A stretch of DNA of 64,000 nucleotides, taken from Rhizosaccharibacter radicis. GTDB taxonomy: Bacteria; Pseudomonadota; Alphaproteobacteria; Acetobacterales; Acetobacteraceae. Under the pieces are notes generated by a model, which did no database searches, was not told the DNA's origin, and worked only from the letters and a program-made list of their open reading frames with translations. The stretch spans positions 215,700 to 279,699 of the forward strand of contig JAMZEJ010000008.1 of the NCBI GenBank assembly GCA_024508355.1, read 5' to 3'. Position numbers and translations under genes: made by a program. Shown one piece after another: positions 29,406-38,099 of the stretch; the first letter of the stretch is position 1; each line of letters begins with the position of its first letter.

Positions 29406-30101
29406 TCAGCCGTCACGAAATTGATTTTCGTTTCGGTATCGTATCATATACAATCCGAGCGCTCCCGATACCGCGAACAGGATCACCGCGAGCAGCGTTT
29501 GTACATCGTGGCCGAAGCGCGTCCCGCTCCCGAGCAGAACGAACACCATCGTTTGCGGCAGGCTGCCCAGCAGAGTGGCGAGCATGAACGGCCGGGTCTT
29601 GATGCCGAGCGCGCCGGAGCAGAGGTTGAGCAGCAGCGAACTGCCGACGGGCAGGAGCCGCAGCACCAGCACGGACGCGAACGGCCGGCGGTGGAGCATC
29701 CGGCGCAGCGACCCGAGCCTGGTCCCGAACCGCCGCGCCACCCAGTCGTGGGCCAGGATCCGCGCCCACAGGAAGGGCATGACACAGCCGGCCACGGTGG
29801 CCACCGTGCTGAGCACGATCCCGGCCGCCGCGCCGTAGGCGGTTCCTCCCGCGAAGCACACCAGCTGCCGCGGCAGGCCGACGGCACAGAACAGGCTCCC
29901 CACGAGCAGAAACAGGGCGCGGCCGCCGAGGCCGTCCCGCAGGGCCGCGGTGCCGGGCAGCGATGCATGCAGATGGCGCAGCAGAAGCCCGGCCGCCAGC
30001 AGGCCCAGCAGGAAGCAGGCGGGCTTGGCGAGGCGACCTATGCCGCCGGAAAGGGTCCAGGGCGGCGACATCGCTCGCGGAGCCTCGGTCAGGTCTCGCA
30101 T
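29406..30101 (-). CDS. TVP38/TMEM64-family membrane protein
   Basis: Integral membrane protein of 231 residues of the DedA/VTT-like group. The ATG at 30101 has a strong ribosome site (GGAGGAG, 4 bases away), which rules out the longer arginine-rich N-terminus up to 30203. About five to six hydrophobic segments are present. The conserved core is visible as [18 protein letters not shown] followed by the [12 protein letters not shown] stretch and L-G-S-L-P-Q-T. Relatives are linked to lipid scrambling and envelope homeostasis; nothing here specifies the substrate. It is divergent from ctaA. Confidence 0.88.
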   Translation of the reverse strand: MRDLTEAPRAMSPPWTLSGGIGRLAKPACFLLGLLAAGLLLRHLHASLPGTAALRDGLGGRALFLLVGSLFCAVGLPRQLVCFAGGTAYGAAAGIVLSTVATVAGCVMPFLWARILAHDWVARRFGTRLGSLRRMLHRRPFASVLVLRLLPVGSSLLLNLCSGALGIKTRPFMLATLLGSLPQTMVFVLLGSGTRFGHDVQTLLAVILFAVSGALGLYMIRYRNENQFRDG

Positions 30102-30377
30102 CCGGCTCCTCCCCGGCGAACCGCCCCGTGTGTCGGGGACATGCCCCGGACGCCGGCGGCGTCGGGGATGTCGCCGGTAGCACCGGGAAGCCTGCGCGAA
30201 CAAGCGAGGCGTGCCGGACCGGCCCGCGCCTCGCTAGGGCGAAGAAGGTGTCGCCAGCCCATGCGAGGGAAACGGAGGCCGGCGGACGCCGCGCATGGGG
30301 AAAACCGGGCTGGCGGGAGCGCCATGCGCGCGGGCCGCTCTTGCGGGGGAGCACCCACCGCCCCTAAGTCTGACCGC

Positions 30378-31517
30378 ATGCCCGCCCAAGCGACCGCCGC
30401 CGACGGACCGCGTTTCCCGCGCTCGGTTTTCCGGCCGCTCGTCGATGCCGGGCGCCGGCGCAGTCTGGTGTCCGGATGGCTGTTCCTGTTGTGCGGGATG
30501 CTGCTGGGCATGATCGCGCTGGGAGGCGCCACGCGCCTGACCGGGTCGGGGCTGTCGATCATGGAATGGCAGCCGATCATGGGCGCGCTACCGCCCCTGT
30601 CCCATGCGGACTGGGAAGAGAAGTTCGCGCTGTACAAGCAGATCCCGCAATACCGGATCCTGCACCAGGGGTTCGGACTGGCGGGCTTCCAGCACATCTT
30701 CTGGCTGGAATGGATCCATCGGTTCTGGGGCAGGTTGATCGGCCTGACGCTGTTCGTGCCGCTGTTGTGGTTCGCGGCGATCCGGGCGATCGACTGGCGG
30801 CTGGGGCTGCGGCTGGTGGCGTTCTTCGTGCTGGGCGGGCTGCAGGGCGCGATCGGCTGGTTCATGGTGGCGTCGGGCTTCGATCCGGACAGCACCGCGG
30901 TGGCGCCGGCGAAGCTCGTGCTGCATCTGTGCTTCGCGCTGGCGTTGTACGCCGCGATCCTGTGGACCGCCCTGTCCGTCCGCGACCCGGTGCCCGCTCC
31001 CCTGCCCCCGACGACCGCCGCGCGCGCCACGCGGCGGCTCGCGATCGGCGCGCTCGGCCTTGCCGCGATCACCATCGTGGCGGGTGGCTTCACGGCCGGC
31101 ACCCACGCGGGGTTCTCGTTCAACAGCTTTCCCCTGATGGACGGCAGGCTGGTGCCGGCGGGCTATGCGAGCCTGCATCCGTTCTGGCGGAACTGGTTCG
31201 GCAACATCGCCGCCGTCCAGTTCGACCACCGTCTGCTGGCGACGCTCACCGCGCTTCTGGTGGGCCTCACCCTGCTGGTGGGGCTGCGGGCGGGCCTGCC
31301 GAAGCGGGCGCATGACGCGCTGATGCTGCTGGGCTGGGCGTTGCTGCTGCAATACGCGCTCGGCGTGACGACGCTGCTGCTGGTGGTGCCGGTCTGGGCC
31401 GGCACGCTGCACCAGTTCTGCGCGGCGCTGCTGCTGACCCAGCTGCTGGTGGTGCTGCACCGCCTCCGGGGAGCGACGCGAGCCGCCGGCGATCCGGTCG
31501 CGGCTCCCGCCGCCTGA
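30378..31517 (+). CDS. ctaA: Heme A synthase (Cox15 type)
   Basis: Inner-membrane enzyme of 379 residues that converts heme O to heme A for terminal oxidases. The ATG at 30378 starts a hydrophilic N-terminus followed by eight membrane segments. Characteristic sequences are [27 protein letters not shown] with a heme-ligand His, L-H-L-C-F-A-L-A and, in the second half, [15 protein letters not shown] and L-H-Q-F-C-A. It lies 64 bases before tldD on the same strand. Its presence implies a heme A-containing cytochrome oxidase in the organism. Confidence 0.96.
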   Translation: MPAQATAADGPRFPRSVFRPLVDAGRRRSLVSGWLFLLCGMLLGMIALGGATRLTGSGLSIMEWQPIMGALPPLSHADWEEKFALYKQIPQYRILHQGFGLAGFQHIFWLEWIHRFWGRLIGLTLFVPLLWFAAIRAIDWRLGLRLVAFFVLGGLQGAIGWFMVASGFDPDSTAVAPAKLVLHLCFALALYAAILWTALSVRDPVPAPLPPTTAARATRRLAIGALGLAAITIVAGGFTAGTHAGFSFNSFPLMDGRLVPAGYASLHPFWRNWFGNIAAVQFDHRLLATLTALLVGLTLLVGLRAGLPKRAHDALMLLGWALLLQYALGVTTLLLVVPVWAGTLHQFCAALLLTQLLVVLHRLRGATRAAGDPVAAPAA

Positions 31518-31581
31518 TCCTTCATCCGCATATCGAGGGGCGGCGGCCGATCTTCCCGGCCGGCGTCCGGAGCATCCGTCC

Positions 31582-33078
31582 ATGCCTTCCGCTTCGCCTG
31601 ACCCGTCATCGACCGCGGCGTCCCTGTCCGAGCTCCATCCGCTGGCGGCGACGGACCGGCTGTTCTTCGAGCGCGCGGGCGCGCGGCTGGACCGCGACGG
31701 CGCCGAGCGCGCGGTGCGCCAGGCGCTGGCGGGGTGCGAGGATGGCGAGCTGTTCCTGGAGTACCGGGAAAGCGAGTTCGTGAGCCTGGAGGACGGGGTG
31801 ATCCGTTCCGCCTCGTTCGACACCAGCGAAGGGTTCGGCCTGCGGGCGGTGCAGAACGACGAAGCGGGCTATGCGCACTCGGACGAGCTGAGCGAGCAGG
31901 CGCTGCTGCGGGCCGCGGCCACGGTGGGACAGGTTCGCGACGGTCGCGGAGGGATCGCGGCCGAGCCGCCGCGCTCCACCAACCTGCATCTGTATTCCGC
32001 CGACAACCCGCTGCAGGAATCCGAATTCGGGTCGCGCGCGGCGCTGCTGGGCGCCATCGACGCCTATGCGCGCGGGCGGGACGGCCGGGTGGTGCAGGTG
32101 ATGGCGTCGCTCGCCGCCGAATGGCAGGCGGTGCAGATCCTGCGCGCCGACGGCGTGCGGGTGGCGGATATCCGCCCGCTGGTGCGGCTCAACGTGTCGG
32201 TGGTGGTGGAAAAGGACGGACGGCGGGAAAGCGGCTCGTACGGCACCGGCGGACGGTTCCGCTTCGAGCGCGTGCTGAACGAGGGCTCATGGAAGCACGC
32301 GGTGGACGAGGCGCTGCGCCAGGCGCTGGTGAACCTCGACAGCCGGCCGGCGCCGGCCGGCGAGATGGAGGTCGTGCTGGGCGCCGGCTGGCCCGGCATC
32401 ATGCTGCACGAGGCGGTGGGGCACGGGCTGGAAGGCGACTTCAACCGCAAGGGCACGTCCGCCTTCGCCGGTCTGATGGGGCAGCGCGTGGCCTCGCCCG
32501 GCGTCACGGTGGTGGATGACGGCACGATCCCCGATCGGCGCGGCTCGATCACGGTGGACGACGAGGGCACGCCCGCGTCGCGCACCGTGATGATCGAGGA
32601 CGGCATCCTCACCGGCTACATCCAGGACCGGATGAACGCCCGGCTGATGGGCGTGGCGCCGACGGGCAACGGCCGCCGGCAATCCTATGCCCACATGCCG
32701 ATGCCGCGCATGACCAACACGGTGATGCTGAACGGCGCCCACACCCCGGAGGAGATGATCCGTTCGGTGAGGAAGGGCTTGTATGCGGTGAATTTCGGCG
32801 GCGGCCAGGTGGACATCACCTCGGGCAAGTTCGTGTTCGCCGCATCGGAAGCGTATCTGATCGAGGATGGCCGGGTGACGGCGCCGGTGAAGGGTGCGAC
32901 GCTGATCGGCAACGGACCGGACGCGATGATGAAGATCTCGATGATCGGCAACGACAGCGCGCTCGATCCGGGCGTCGGCACCTGCGGCAAGAACGGCCAG
33001 GGCGTGCCGGTGGGCGTGGGGCAGCCGACGCTGAAGATGACGGGACTGACGGTGGGAGGCACGGGCGGTCCGGCCTGA
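31582..33078 (+). CDS. tldD: Metalloprotease TldD
   Basis: Cytosolic zinc protease subunit (498 residues) that works with TldE/PmbA in trimming peptides and processing of some ribosomally made products. The active-site motif is H-E-A-V-G-H at 276-281 followed by G-L-E-G-D-F. A family-typical R-Q-S-Y-A-H-M-P-M-P-R-M-T-N-T region lies after it, and the C-terminus contains G-N-D-S-A-L-D-P-G-V-G-T-C-G-K-N-G-Q. GGAG lies nine bases before the ATG. The partner TldE gene is not in this window. It probably shares a transcript with ctaA. Confidence 0.96.
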   Translation: MPSASPDPSSTAASLSELHPLAATDRLFFERAGARLDRDGAERAVRQALAGCEDGELFLEYRESEFVSLEDGVIRSASFDTSEGFGLRAVQNDEAGYAHSDELSEQALLRAAATVGQVRDGRGGIAAEPPRSTNLHLYSADNPLQESEFGSRAALLGAIDAYARGRDGRVVQVMASLAAEWQAVQILRADGVRVADIRPLVRLNVSVVVEKDGRRESGSYGTGGRFRFERVLNEGSWKHAVDEALRQALVNLDSRPAPAGEMEVVLGAGWPGIMLHEAVGHGLEGDFNRKGTSAFAGLMGQRVASPGVTVVDDGTIPDRRGSITVDDEGTPASRTVMIEDGILTGYIQDRMNARLMGVAPTGNGRRQSYAHMPMPRMTNTVMLNGAHTPEEMIRSVRKGLYAVNFGGGQVDITSGKFVFAASEAYLIEDGRVTAPVKGATLIGNGPDAMMKISMIGNDSALDPGVGTCGKNGQGVPVGVGQPTLKMTGLTVGGTGGPA

Positions 33079-33099
33079 AGGCCGGCGCACGGAACGCGG

Positions 33100-34677
33100 A
33101 TGGAAGATCGACAACCCCCTGCCCCGCGCGTCGCGGGGCCGGACCACATGAGCAGGATCCCGCCGGAACCGGAGCGGGAAACGGGATCGCCGCCGGTGCG
33201 GGCGGCGGCGGATGAGAGATTTCCGGTGGGACCGGCCACCCGGCCGCCGCAGGGGGAGGAAACGCGAACCCCCAGCATGTCCACGGCCGGGGAAACGCCG
33301 GACTCGGAGCGCCGGGATGCTCGGGGCGTCGCCGATGCCGGATCGGAGGCGGTGCTGGCGCGGATGGCGTCGGCGGGATCGCTCGGCACCGCGGTGGCTT
33401 CAGCCGGGGCAACCGGGTTGGGGACACCGCCCCCGGCGCCGGGGCCGTCGGGGGCGCCGGCCGACCGATGGGGCGGGCGCCTGCCGGTGCATCTGATATT
33501 GCTGCTGGGGGCGTTGAGCGGTGTCGGGCCGTTATCGACCGACATGTATCTGCCGGCGTTTCCAGCGCTGGAGCGCGATCTGGGCGGGGCCGCGGGCTCG
33601 GCCGAGGTGACGCTCGCGGCCTGGTTCGCCGGGCTCGCGGTGGGACAGTTCAGCACCGGCCCGATGTCGGACCGCTGGGGGCGCCGGGCGCCGCTGCTGC
33701 TGGGCATGGCGATCTACGCGCTGGCCTCGGTGGGCTGCGTGTTCGCCCACGACGTGTGGAGCTTCAGCCTGTGCCGCTTCCTGTCGGCGATCGGCGGCGC
33801 CTCGGGCATGGTGATCCCGCGCGCGGTGGTGCGCGACGTGGCCACGGGGGCGCCGGGCGCCCGCATCATGTCGCAATTGACGCTGGTGCTGGGCGTGGTG
33901 CCGATCCTGGCACCCACGCTCGGCGGGATGGTGCTGGGAGCGGGAACCTGGCGCACGATCTTCTGGGTCACCACCGCCTACGGCGTGCTGGCGATGATGG
34001 CGACCTTCTGGCTGCTGCCGGACACGCTGCCGCGCTCGGCGCGGGTGCGGCTGCCACCGTCGGAGGTGCTGATCCGCTACATCCAGATCGGCCGCGAGCG
34101 CACCTTCCTGGCGAGCACGGCGGTCACGGCGATGAGCACCTTCGTGCTGTTCGGGTACCTGTCCGGGGCGCCGGTGGCGTTCGAGAAGGTGCTGGGCTTC
34201 ACGCCGACACAGTTCGGGATGTTGTTCGGCGTGAACGCCGCCTTCTACATCGCGGGTACGCAGATCAATGCCCGGCTGGTGCATCGGATCGGGCTCAAGC
34301 ACCTGCTGGTGGGCGGCGTGGGAGCGCTGCTGGCGAGCGCCGTGCTGCTGATGCTGCTGACGCTGACCGGGATGGCCGGAGCCGGCCGTCCGGCGATCCT
34401 CACGATGGTGCCGGTGGCGGGATGCCTGGCGTCGATCGGCTTCATCACGCCGAACGCGGTGGTGCTGGCGCTCGCCGCCCATGCGCGCCATGCCGGCAGC
34501 GCCTCGGCGCTGATGGGAACGCTGCAATTCACCTTCGGGGCGCTGAGCGGCGTGCTGATGGGGTTGTCCTCGGCGCCGAGCATCCTGCCGATGGCGTGCG
34601 TGATCCTGTTGGGCGCCTGCGGAGCGGCGCTGGCCGGGCGGTGGCGGCTGAGGATGCCGGATCCGGCATTGTTCTGA
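33100..34677 (+). CDS. Bcr/CflA-family multidrug MFS transporter
   Basis: Drug/proton antiporter-like membrane protein, 525 residues if the ATG at 33100 is used. About the first 125 residues are Pro/Gly/Ala-rich and non-homologous, so a later start is likely; in-frame ATGs at 33277 and 33364 have purine-rich sequence 14-16 bases upstream. The transporter core begins L-P-V-H-L-I-L-L-L-G-A-L and includes P-L-S-T-D-M-Y-L-P-A-F-P, the MFS loop motif D-R-W-G-R-R-A-P and R-A-V-V-R-D-V, all typical of Bcr/CflA. Twelve membrane segments are expected. Substrate unknown. Confidence 0.88.
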   Translation: MEDRQPPAPRVAGPDHMSRIPPEPERETGSPPVRAAADERFPVGPATRPPQGEETRTPSMSTAGETPDSERRDARGVADAGSEAVLARMASAGSLGTAVASAGATGLGTPPPAPGPSGAPADRWGGRLPVHLILLLGALSGVGPLSTDMYLPAFPALERDLGGAAGSAEVTLAAWFAGLAVGQFSTGPMSDRWGRRAPLLLGMAIYALASVGCVFAHDVWSFSLCRFLSAIGGASGMVIPRAVVRDVATGAPGARIMSQLTLVLGVVPILAPTLGGMVLGAGTWRTIFWVTTAYGVLAMMATFWLLPDTLPRSARVRLPPSEVLIRYIQIGRERTFLASTAVTAMSTFVLFGYLSGAPVAFEKVLGFTPTQFGMLFGVNAAFYIAGTQINARLVHRIGLKHLLVGGVGALLASAVLLMLLTLTGMAGAGRPAILTMVPVAGCLASIGFITPNAVVLALAAHARHAGSASALMGTLQFTFGALSGVLMGLSSAPSILPMACVILLGACGAALAGRWRLRMPDPALF

Positions 34678-34719
34678 GCGTGCCGGGTTCTGAGCGTGCC
34701 GGTCTGCTGAGCGTGTCGG
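34672..34719 (+). repeat. Short tandem repeat at the end of the Bcr/CflA gene
   Basis: Two adjacent 16-base copies of TTCTGAGCGTGCCGG plus one base (34672-34687 and 34688-34703) followed by an imperfect third copy. The first copy contains the TGA stop of the transporter gene. Likely replication slippage; no function is proposed. Confidence 0.7.
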
Positions 34720-34736
34720 ACGGGAAGCGGGAACCG

Positions 34737-36038
34737 ATGCCGGGGACGCGCCCTGGCGCCGAGGCAGGGAGTGCGAGGGTGGGGGAAGCGATCACGGCGG
34801 GCGATCCGGCGCCCCACGCCCCGGGCGCGACCCGGCTGTGGCGGCATCCGGGGCTGATCGGCTTCCTGCTGTCGCGTTCGCTGAGCGCGGTGGCGTTCCA
34901 GGTGCAGGCGGTGGCGATCGGCTGGCAGGCCTATGCCACCACGCGCTCGCCCTGGACGCTGGGCCTGATCGGGCTGGCGCAGTTCCTGCCGATGCTGGGG
35001 CTGGTGTTCGTCGCGGGCCAGGTCGCGGACCGGTTCGACCGGCGGCGGATCGCCACGTTGTGCCAGCTGGTGGAAGCGTGCTGCGGGGTGGCGCTGCTGC
35101 TGGCGTCGCGGCATCACGCCGTGAGCCCGTTCTTCATCTACGGGCTGATGGCGGTGTTCGGCGCGGCCAAGGCGTTCGAAGGGCCGAGCCTGCAGGCGCT
35201 GCTGCCGAGCCTGGTGCCGCCGGCGCTGTTCTCCCGGGCGGCCGCGCTGTCCTCGTCGTTGTTCCAGACCGCCACCATCGTCGGGCCGTCGCTGGGCGGG
35301 CTGCTGATCATGGCCGGGGCACGGGCCGCTTACGGCAGCTGTGCCACCTTGTTCGTGCTGGCGGCGCTGGGCATGTGCCTGGTGCGGCTGGAGCAGCCGG
35401 TGCGCCCGCGGGGGCCGGTGACGCTGGCGACGGTGTTCGGCGGCATCGGCTTCATCCGGTCGCGTCCCGCGATGCTGGGAGCGATCTCGCTGGACCTGTT
35501 CGCCGTGCTGCTGGGCGGCGCTACGGCGCTGCTGCCGGTATATGCGCTCGACATCCTGCACGGCTCGCCGTTCTGGCTGGGCGTGCTGCGGGCGTCGCCG
35601 GCGATCGGGGCGCTGGCGGTGTCCCTGGTGCTGGCGCGGTGGCCGCTCAGGCGTCGCGCGGGGCGGAGCATGTTCGCCGCCGTGGCGGTATTCGGGGTGG
35701 CGACCATCGTGTTCGGGCTGTCGCGCTCCCTCCCCTTGTCCATCCTGGCGATGATGGTGCTGGGCGGTGCGGACGTGGTGAGCGTGGTGGTGCGCTCGAC
35801 GCTGGTGCAGTTGAACACGCCCGACGAGATGCGCGGGCGGGTGTCGGCGGTGAACCTCCTGTTCATCGTGACGTCCAACCAGTTCGGCGAGTTCGAGAGC
35901 GGCACGGTGGCGGGGCTGATCGGCACGCCGGCCTCGGTGGTGGCTGGAGGCATCGGCACCCTGCTTGTCACGGTGCTGTGGATGCGGATGTTTCCGACGC
36001 TCCGCCGGCTGGACCGGCTGGAAGACCGGCCGGACTGA
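34737..36038 (+). CDS. MFS transporter (EntS/MFS_3-like)
   Basis: Major facilitator protein of 433 residues from the ATG at 34737. A hydrophilic N-terminus of about 35 residues precedes L-S-R-S-L-S-A-V-A-F-Q-V-Q-A-V-A-I-G-W-Q, the first helix in this family. The loop motif G-Q-V-A-D-R-F-D-R-R-R, and late S-T-L-V-Q-L-N-T-P-D-E-M-R-G-R-V-S-A-V-N are typical of the exporter group that includes enterobactin exporter EntS. It follows the Bcr/CflA gene by 59 bases, so two exporters may be co-expressed. Substrate unknown. Confidence 0.88.
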   Translation: MPGTRPGAEAGSARVGEAITAGDPAPHAPGATRLWRHPGLIGFLLSRSLSAVAFQVQAVAIGWQAYATTRSPWTLGLIGLAQFLPMLGLVFVAGQVADRFDRRRIATLCQLVEACCGVALLLASRHHAVSPFFIYGLMAVFGAAKAFEGPSLQALLPSLVPPALFSRAAALSSSLFQTATIVGPSLGGLLIMAGARAAYGSCATLFVLAALGMCLVRLEQPVRPRGPVTLATVFGGIGFIRSRPAMLGAISLDLFAVLLGGATALLPVYALDILHGSPFWLGVLRASPAIGALAVSLVLARWPLRRRAGRSMFAAVAVFGVATIVFGLSRSLPLSILAMMVLGGADVVSVVVRSTLVQLNTPDEMRGRVSAVNLLFIVTSNQFGEFESGTVAGLIGTPASVVAGGIGTLLVTVLWMRMFPTLRRLDRLEDRPD

Positions 36039-36067
36039 TCCGGCGCCCGGTCGTTCCTGCCGGGTTC

Positions 36068-36118
36068 GCCGGCCCTGCCCGGCAGATCCTGCCGGCCCTG
36101 CCCGGCAGATCCTGCCGG
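36068..36118 (+). repeat. Two 23-base tandem repeats with internal palindrome
   Basis: Perfect copies of a 23-base unit at 36068-36090 and 36091-36113, then a partial third. Each carries the near-palindrome CCGGCAG-ATC-CTGCCGG, so two adjacent small hairpins can form just downstream of the MFS gene stop. This could slow or end transcription, but T-runs are absent. Confidence 0.75.
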
Positions 36119-36130
36119 TAAGAGGCGCCG

Positions 36131-36152
36131 AGACCCCACCCGCGCGGGGTCT
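36131..36152 (+). terminator. Stem-loop upstream of the DUF1217-like gene
   Basis: Seven-base arms AGACCCC (36131-36137) and GGGGTCT (36146-36152) with an 8-base loop, 26 bases before the next ATG. It could be a weak terminator for the MFS gene or a leader structure of the downstream gene. Confidence 0.4.
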
Positions 36153-36177
36153 TCGAGATGGCACCCTGATTGCAACC

Positions 36178-38043
36178 ATGCCTGGGAACGACGGCGGGGT
36201 GCGGGCGATGAGCGGGGCAACGGGCGGGATCGGCGCCGTCGCGCAATATCTCTCCCTCGTGAAGAACGAGCCGGCTCGGGTCGCGGCCGCCACCAGGAGC
36301 GATCCGCTGATGCAGCGCCAGCTCGACGCATTCACCCGCTCGGCGGGAAGCCTGGCCGGGGGAGCCGCGCTGCTCAAGAACTACAACGCGCTGAGCATCG
36401 TCACCGGCGCCTTCAACATGGGCGGCAAGATCAACCAGACGGCGGTGCTCAAGGCGCTGCTGACGCAGGACCCTTCCGGCTCCAACTCGCTGGTGCGCCA
36501 GACCGCGAACGTGGACTACCTGCACTTCGCGCGCGCGACCCAGGACCGGCCGACGGTCACCATCCCGCTGGGCGATCCCTCGACGCTGAGCCTCGCGACA
36601 TCGGGAAGCGGTGCTTCGACGGTGGTGATGCAGAACGCATCCTTCGCGGCGGCGTCGCCGACGGTGGCAGCACCCGGCGTGCAATGGAACTTCGTGCTCG
36701 ATGACGGCAGCGCGGCCGCCTCGATCGCCGGTGCCCTGACCCAGGCGGCGCAGTCCGCCGGGATCAAGGCGACCTACACGGCGGCGGCGGACGGCTCCAT
36801 CACCGTGCCGGCGGGCGCGCCGCACTACACGGTCAGCAAGGACAGCCAGAACAACACGGTGTTCAACCTGGCGCTCGGGACCGACGCGTCCGGGGTCACC
36901 ACGAAGCTGGCGGAAGTGGTGTCGGTGGCGGTCGCGTCCGGCGCAGACGCCGAAACGCGAACCGCCCAGGTCTCGGCGCTGCAGGGCGCGATGAAGGCCG
37001 CCGGCCTCAACGTTTCCAGCGACGGCAGCTCCTTGTCGGTGCTGAGCCTGCCGGGCGACGCGATCAACGGCCTGCAGCAGGGGGTGTTCAGCCGTCCGCT
37101 CACGGTCGCCACCAGCGGCATGGCGAAGCCGGACGGCCGGCTGGCGCTGGGGGCCTCCGCCACTACCCTGGCCACGGGCCAGACGCTGATGGCGAACGAC
37201 AAGGTGATCGGCACCGTGCAGTCGGTGGACGGGTTCGGCAACGTGACCCTCACCTCCGCACCTAAGGTCGCCTTGTCCGCCGGCGACACGATCGGGGTCG
37301 CCAGTAGCGCCAGCGTGTCCAGCATCGGCACCAGCTACATGACGGGCGCAGCGCTCGCCGCCGGGGGCAGCACGCTGTCGCTGGGCAGCGCGGCGGCGGC
37401 CACGCTGCGCGCGGGACAGGTGCTGAACAACGGCACGCAGATGATCGGCGTGGTGTCCTCGGTGGGCAGCGACGGCACCGTGACCCTGAGCTCGCCGAGC
37501 CCGGTCGCGCTGGCGGCAGGCACGCCGCTCGTGGCGGCGCCGATGGTGGCGGACGGCACCACCCCGGCGCTCAGCGATCCCAACAATCTCGCCACCATCG
37601 TGTCGGACTACGAGACCACGCATTTCGAGGCTGCGCAGGAGAAGGAGACGCCGGGCCTCGGCGACGCCCTGATGTTCACCCGCAGCGCCGGGTCGGTCAC
37701 CAGCATCAGCCAGCTCATGTCGAACGGGGCGATGCTGAACGTGGTCACCATCGCCCTGGGCATGGGCGACTATTTCTCCTCGATGGACTACGACCAGCAG
37801 GTGAGCCTGCTAGCCAAGAAGCTCGACATCAAGAAGCTGGCCGATCCGACCTGGGTGAAGCAGACGGCCGAGAAGTTCCTGATCCAGAAGGAGATGACCA
37901 CCACCCAGGCCTCCACCGGGGTGGTGACGTTGTTCGACGGCACGGCCGGCACGTCGCAGGGCATCCTGGCGATCCTGGGCGGCACCAGCGGTGCTCCGGG
38001 GCAGGTCGACAAGACCGATCCTGCGCTGTCCTTGTTCGCCTGA
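36178..38043 (+). CDS. DUF1217-like protein with repeat insertion
   Basis: Protein of 621 residues, resembling DUF1217 proteins that in alphaproteobacteria often lie in flagellar clusters. A DUF1217-like part is at the N-terminus (Y-L-S-L-V-K-N-E-P-A-R about residues 21-31, then the L-L-K-N-Y-N-A-L and A-F-N-M-G-G stretches). A second is near the C-terminus (I-V-S-D-Y-E-T-T-H-F-E onward, about 480-590). Between them are about 350 Ser/Thr/Ala/Gly-rich residues with two related blocks at about 322-376 and 400-455 (L-A-L-G-A-S-A-T-T-L-A-T-G-Q and L-S-L-G-S-A-A-A-A-T-L-R-A-G-Q). No signal peptide is visible and no flagellar genes are nearby. Flagellar or surface function is inference. Confidence 0.7.
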   Translation: MPGNDGGVRAMSGATGGIGAVAQYLSLVKNEPARVAAATRSDPLMQRQLDAFTRSAGSLAGGAALLKNYNALSIVTGAFNMGGKINQTAVLKALLTQDPSGSNSLVRQTANVDYLHFARATQDRPTVTIPLGDPSTLSLATSGSGASTVVMQNASFAAASPTVAAPGVQWNFVLDDGSAAASIAGALTQAAQSAGIKATYTAAADGSITVPAGAPHYTVSKDSQNNTVFNLALGTDASGVTTKLAEVVSVAVASGADAETRTAQVSALQGAMKAAGLNVSSDGSSLSVLSLPGDAINGLQQGVFSRPLTVATSGMAKPDGRLALGASATTLATGQTLMANDKVIGTVQSVDGFGNVTLTSAPKVALSAGDTIGVASSASVSSIGTSYMTGAALAAGGSTLSLGSAAAATLRAGQVLNNGTQMIGVVSSVGSDGTVTLSSPSPVALAAGTPLVAAPMVADGTTPALSDPNNLATIVSDYETTHFEAAQEKETPGLGDALMFTRSAGSVTSISQLMSNGAMLNVVTIALGMGDYFSSMDYDQQVSLLAKKLDIKKLADPTWVKQTAEKFLIQKEMTTTQASTGVVTLFDGTAGTSQGILAILGGTSGAPGQVDKTDPALSLFA

Positions 38044-38099
38044 CGCCGAAAAACAGCGGGTGTCGCCGGCGCCGGTCGCCTCGCGGGCCGTGTCCGGCG

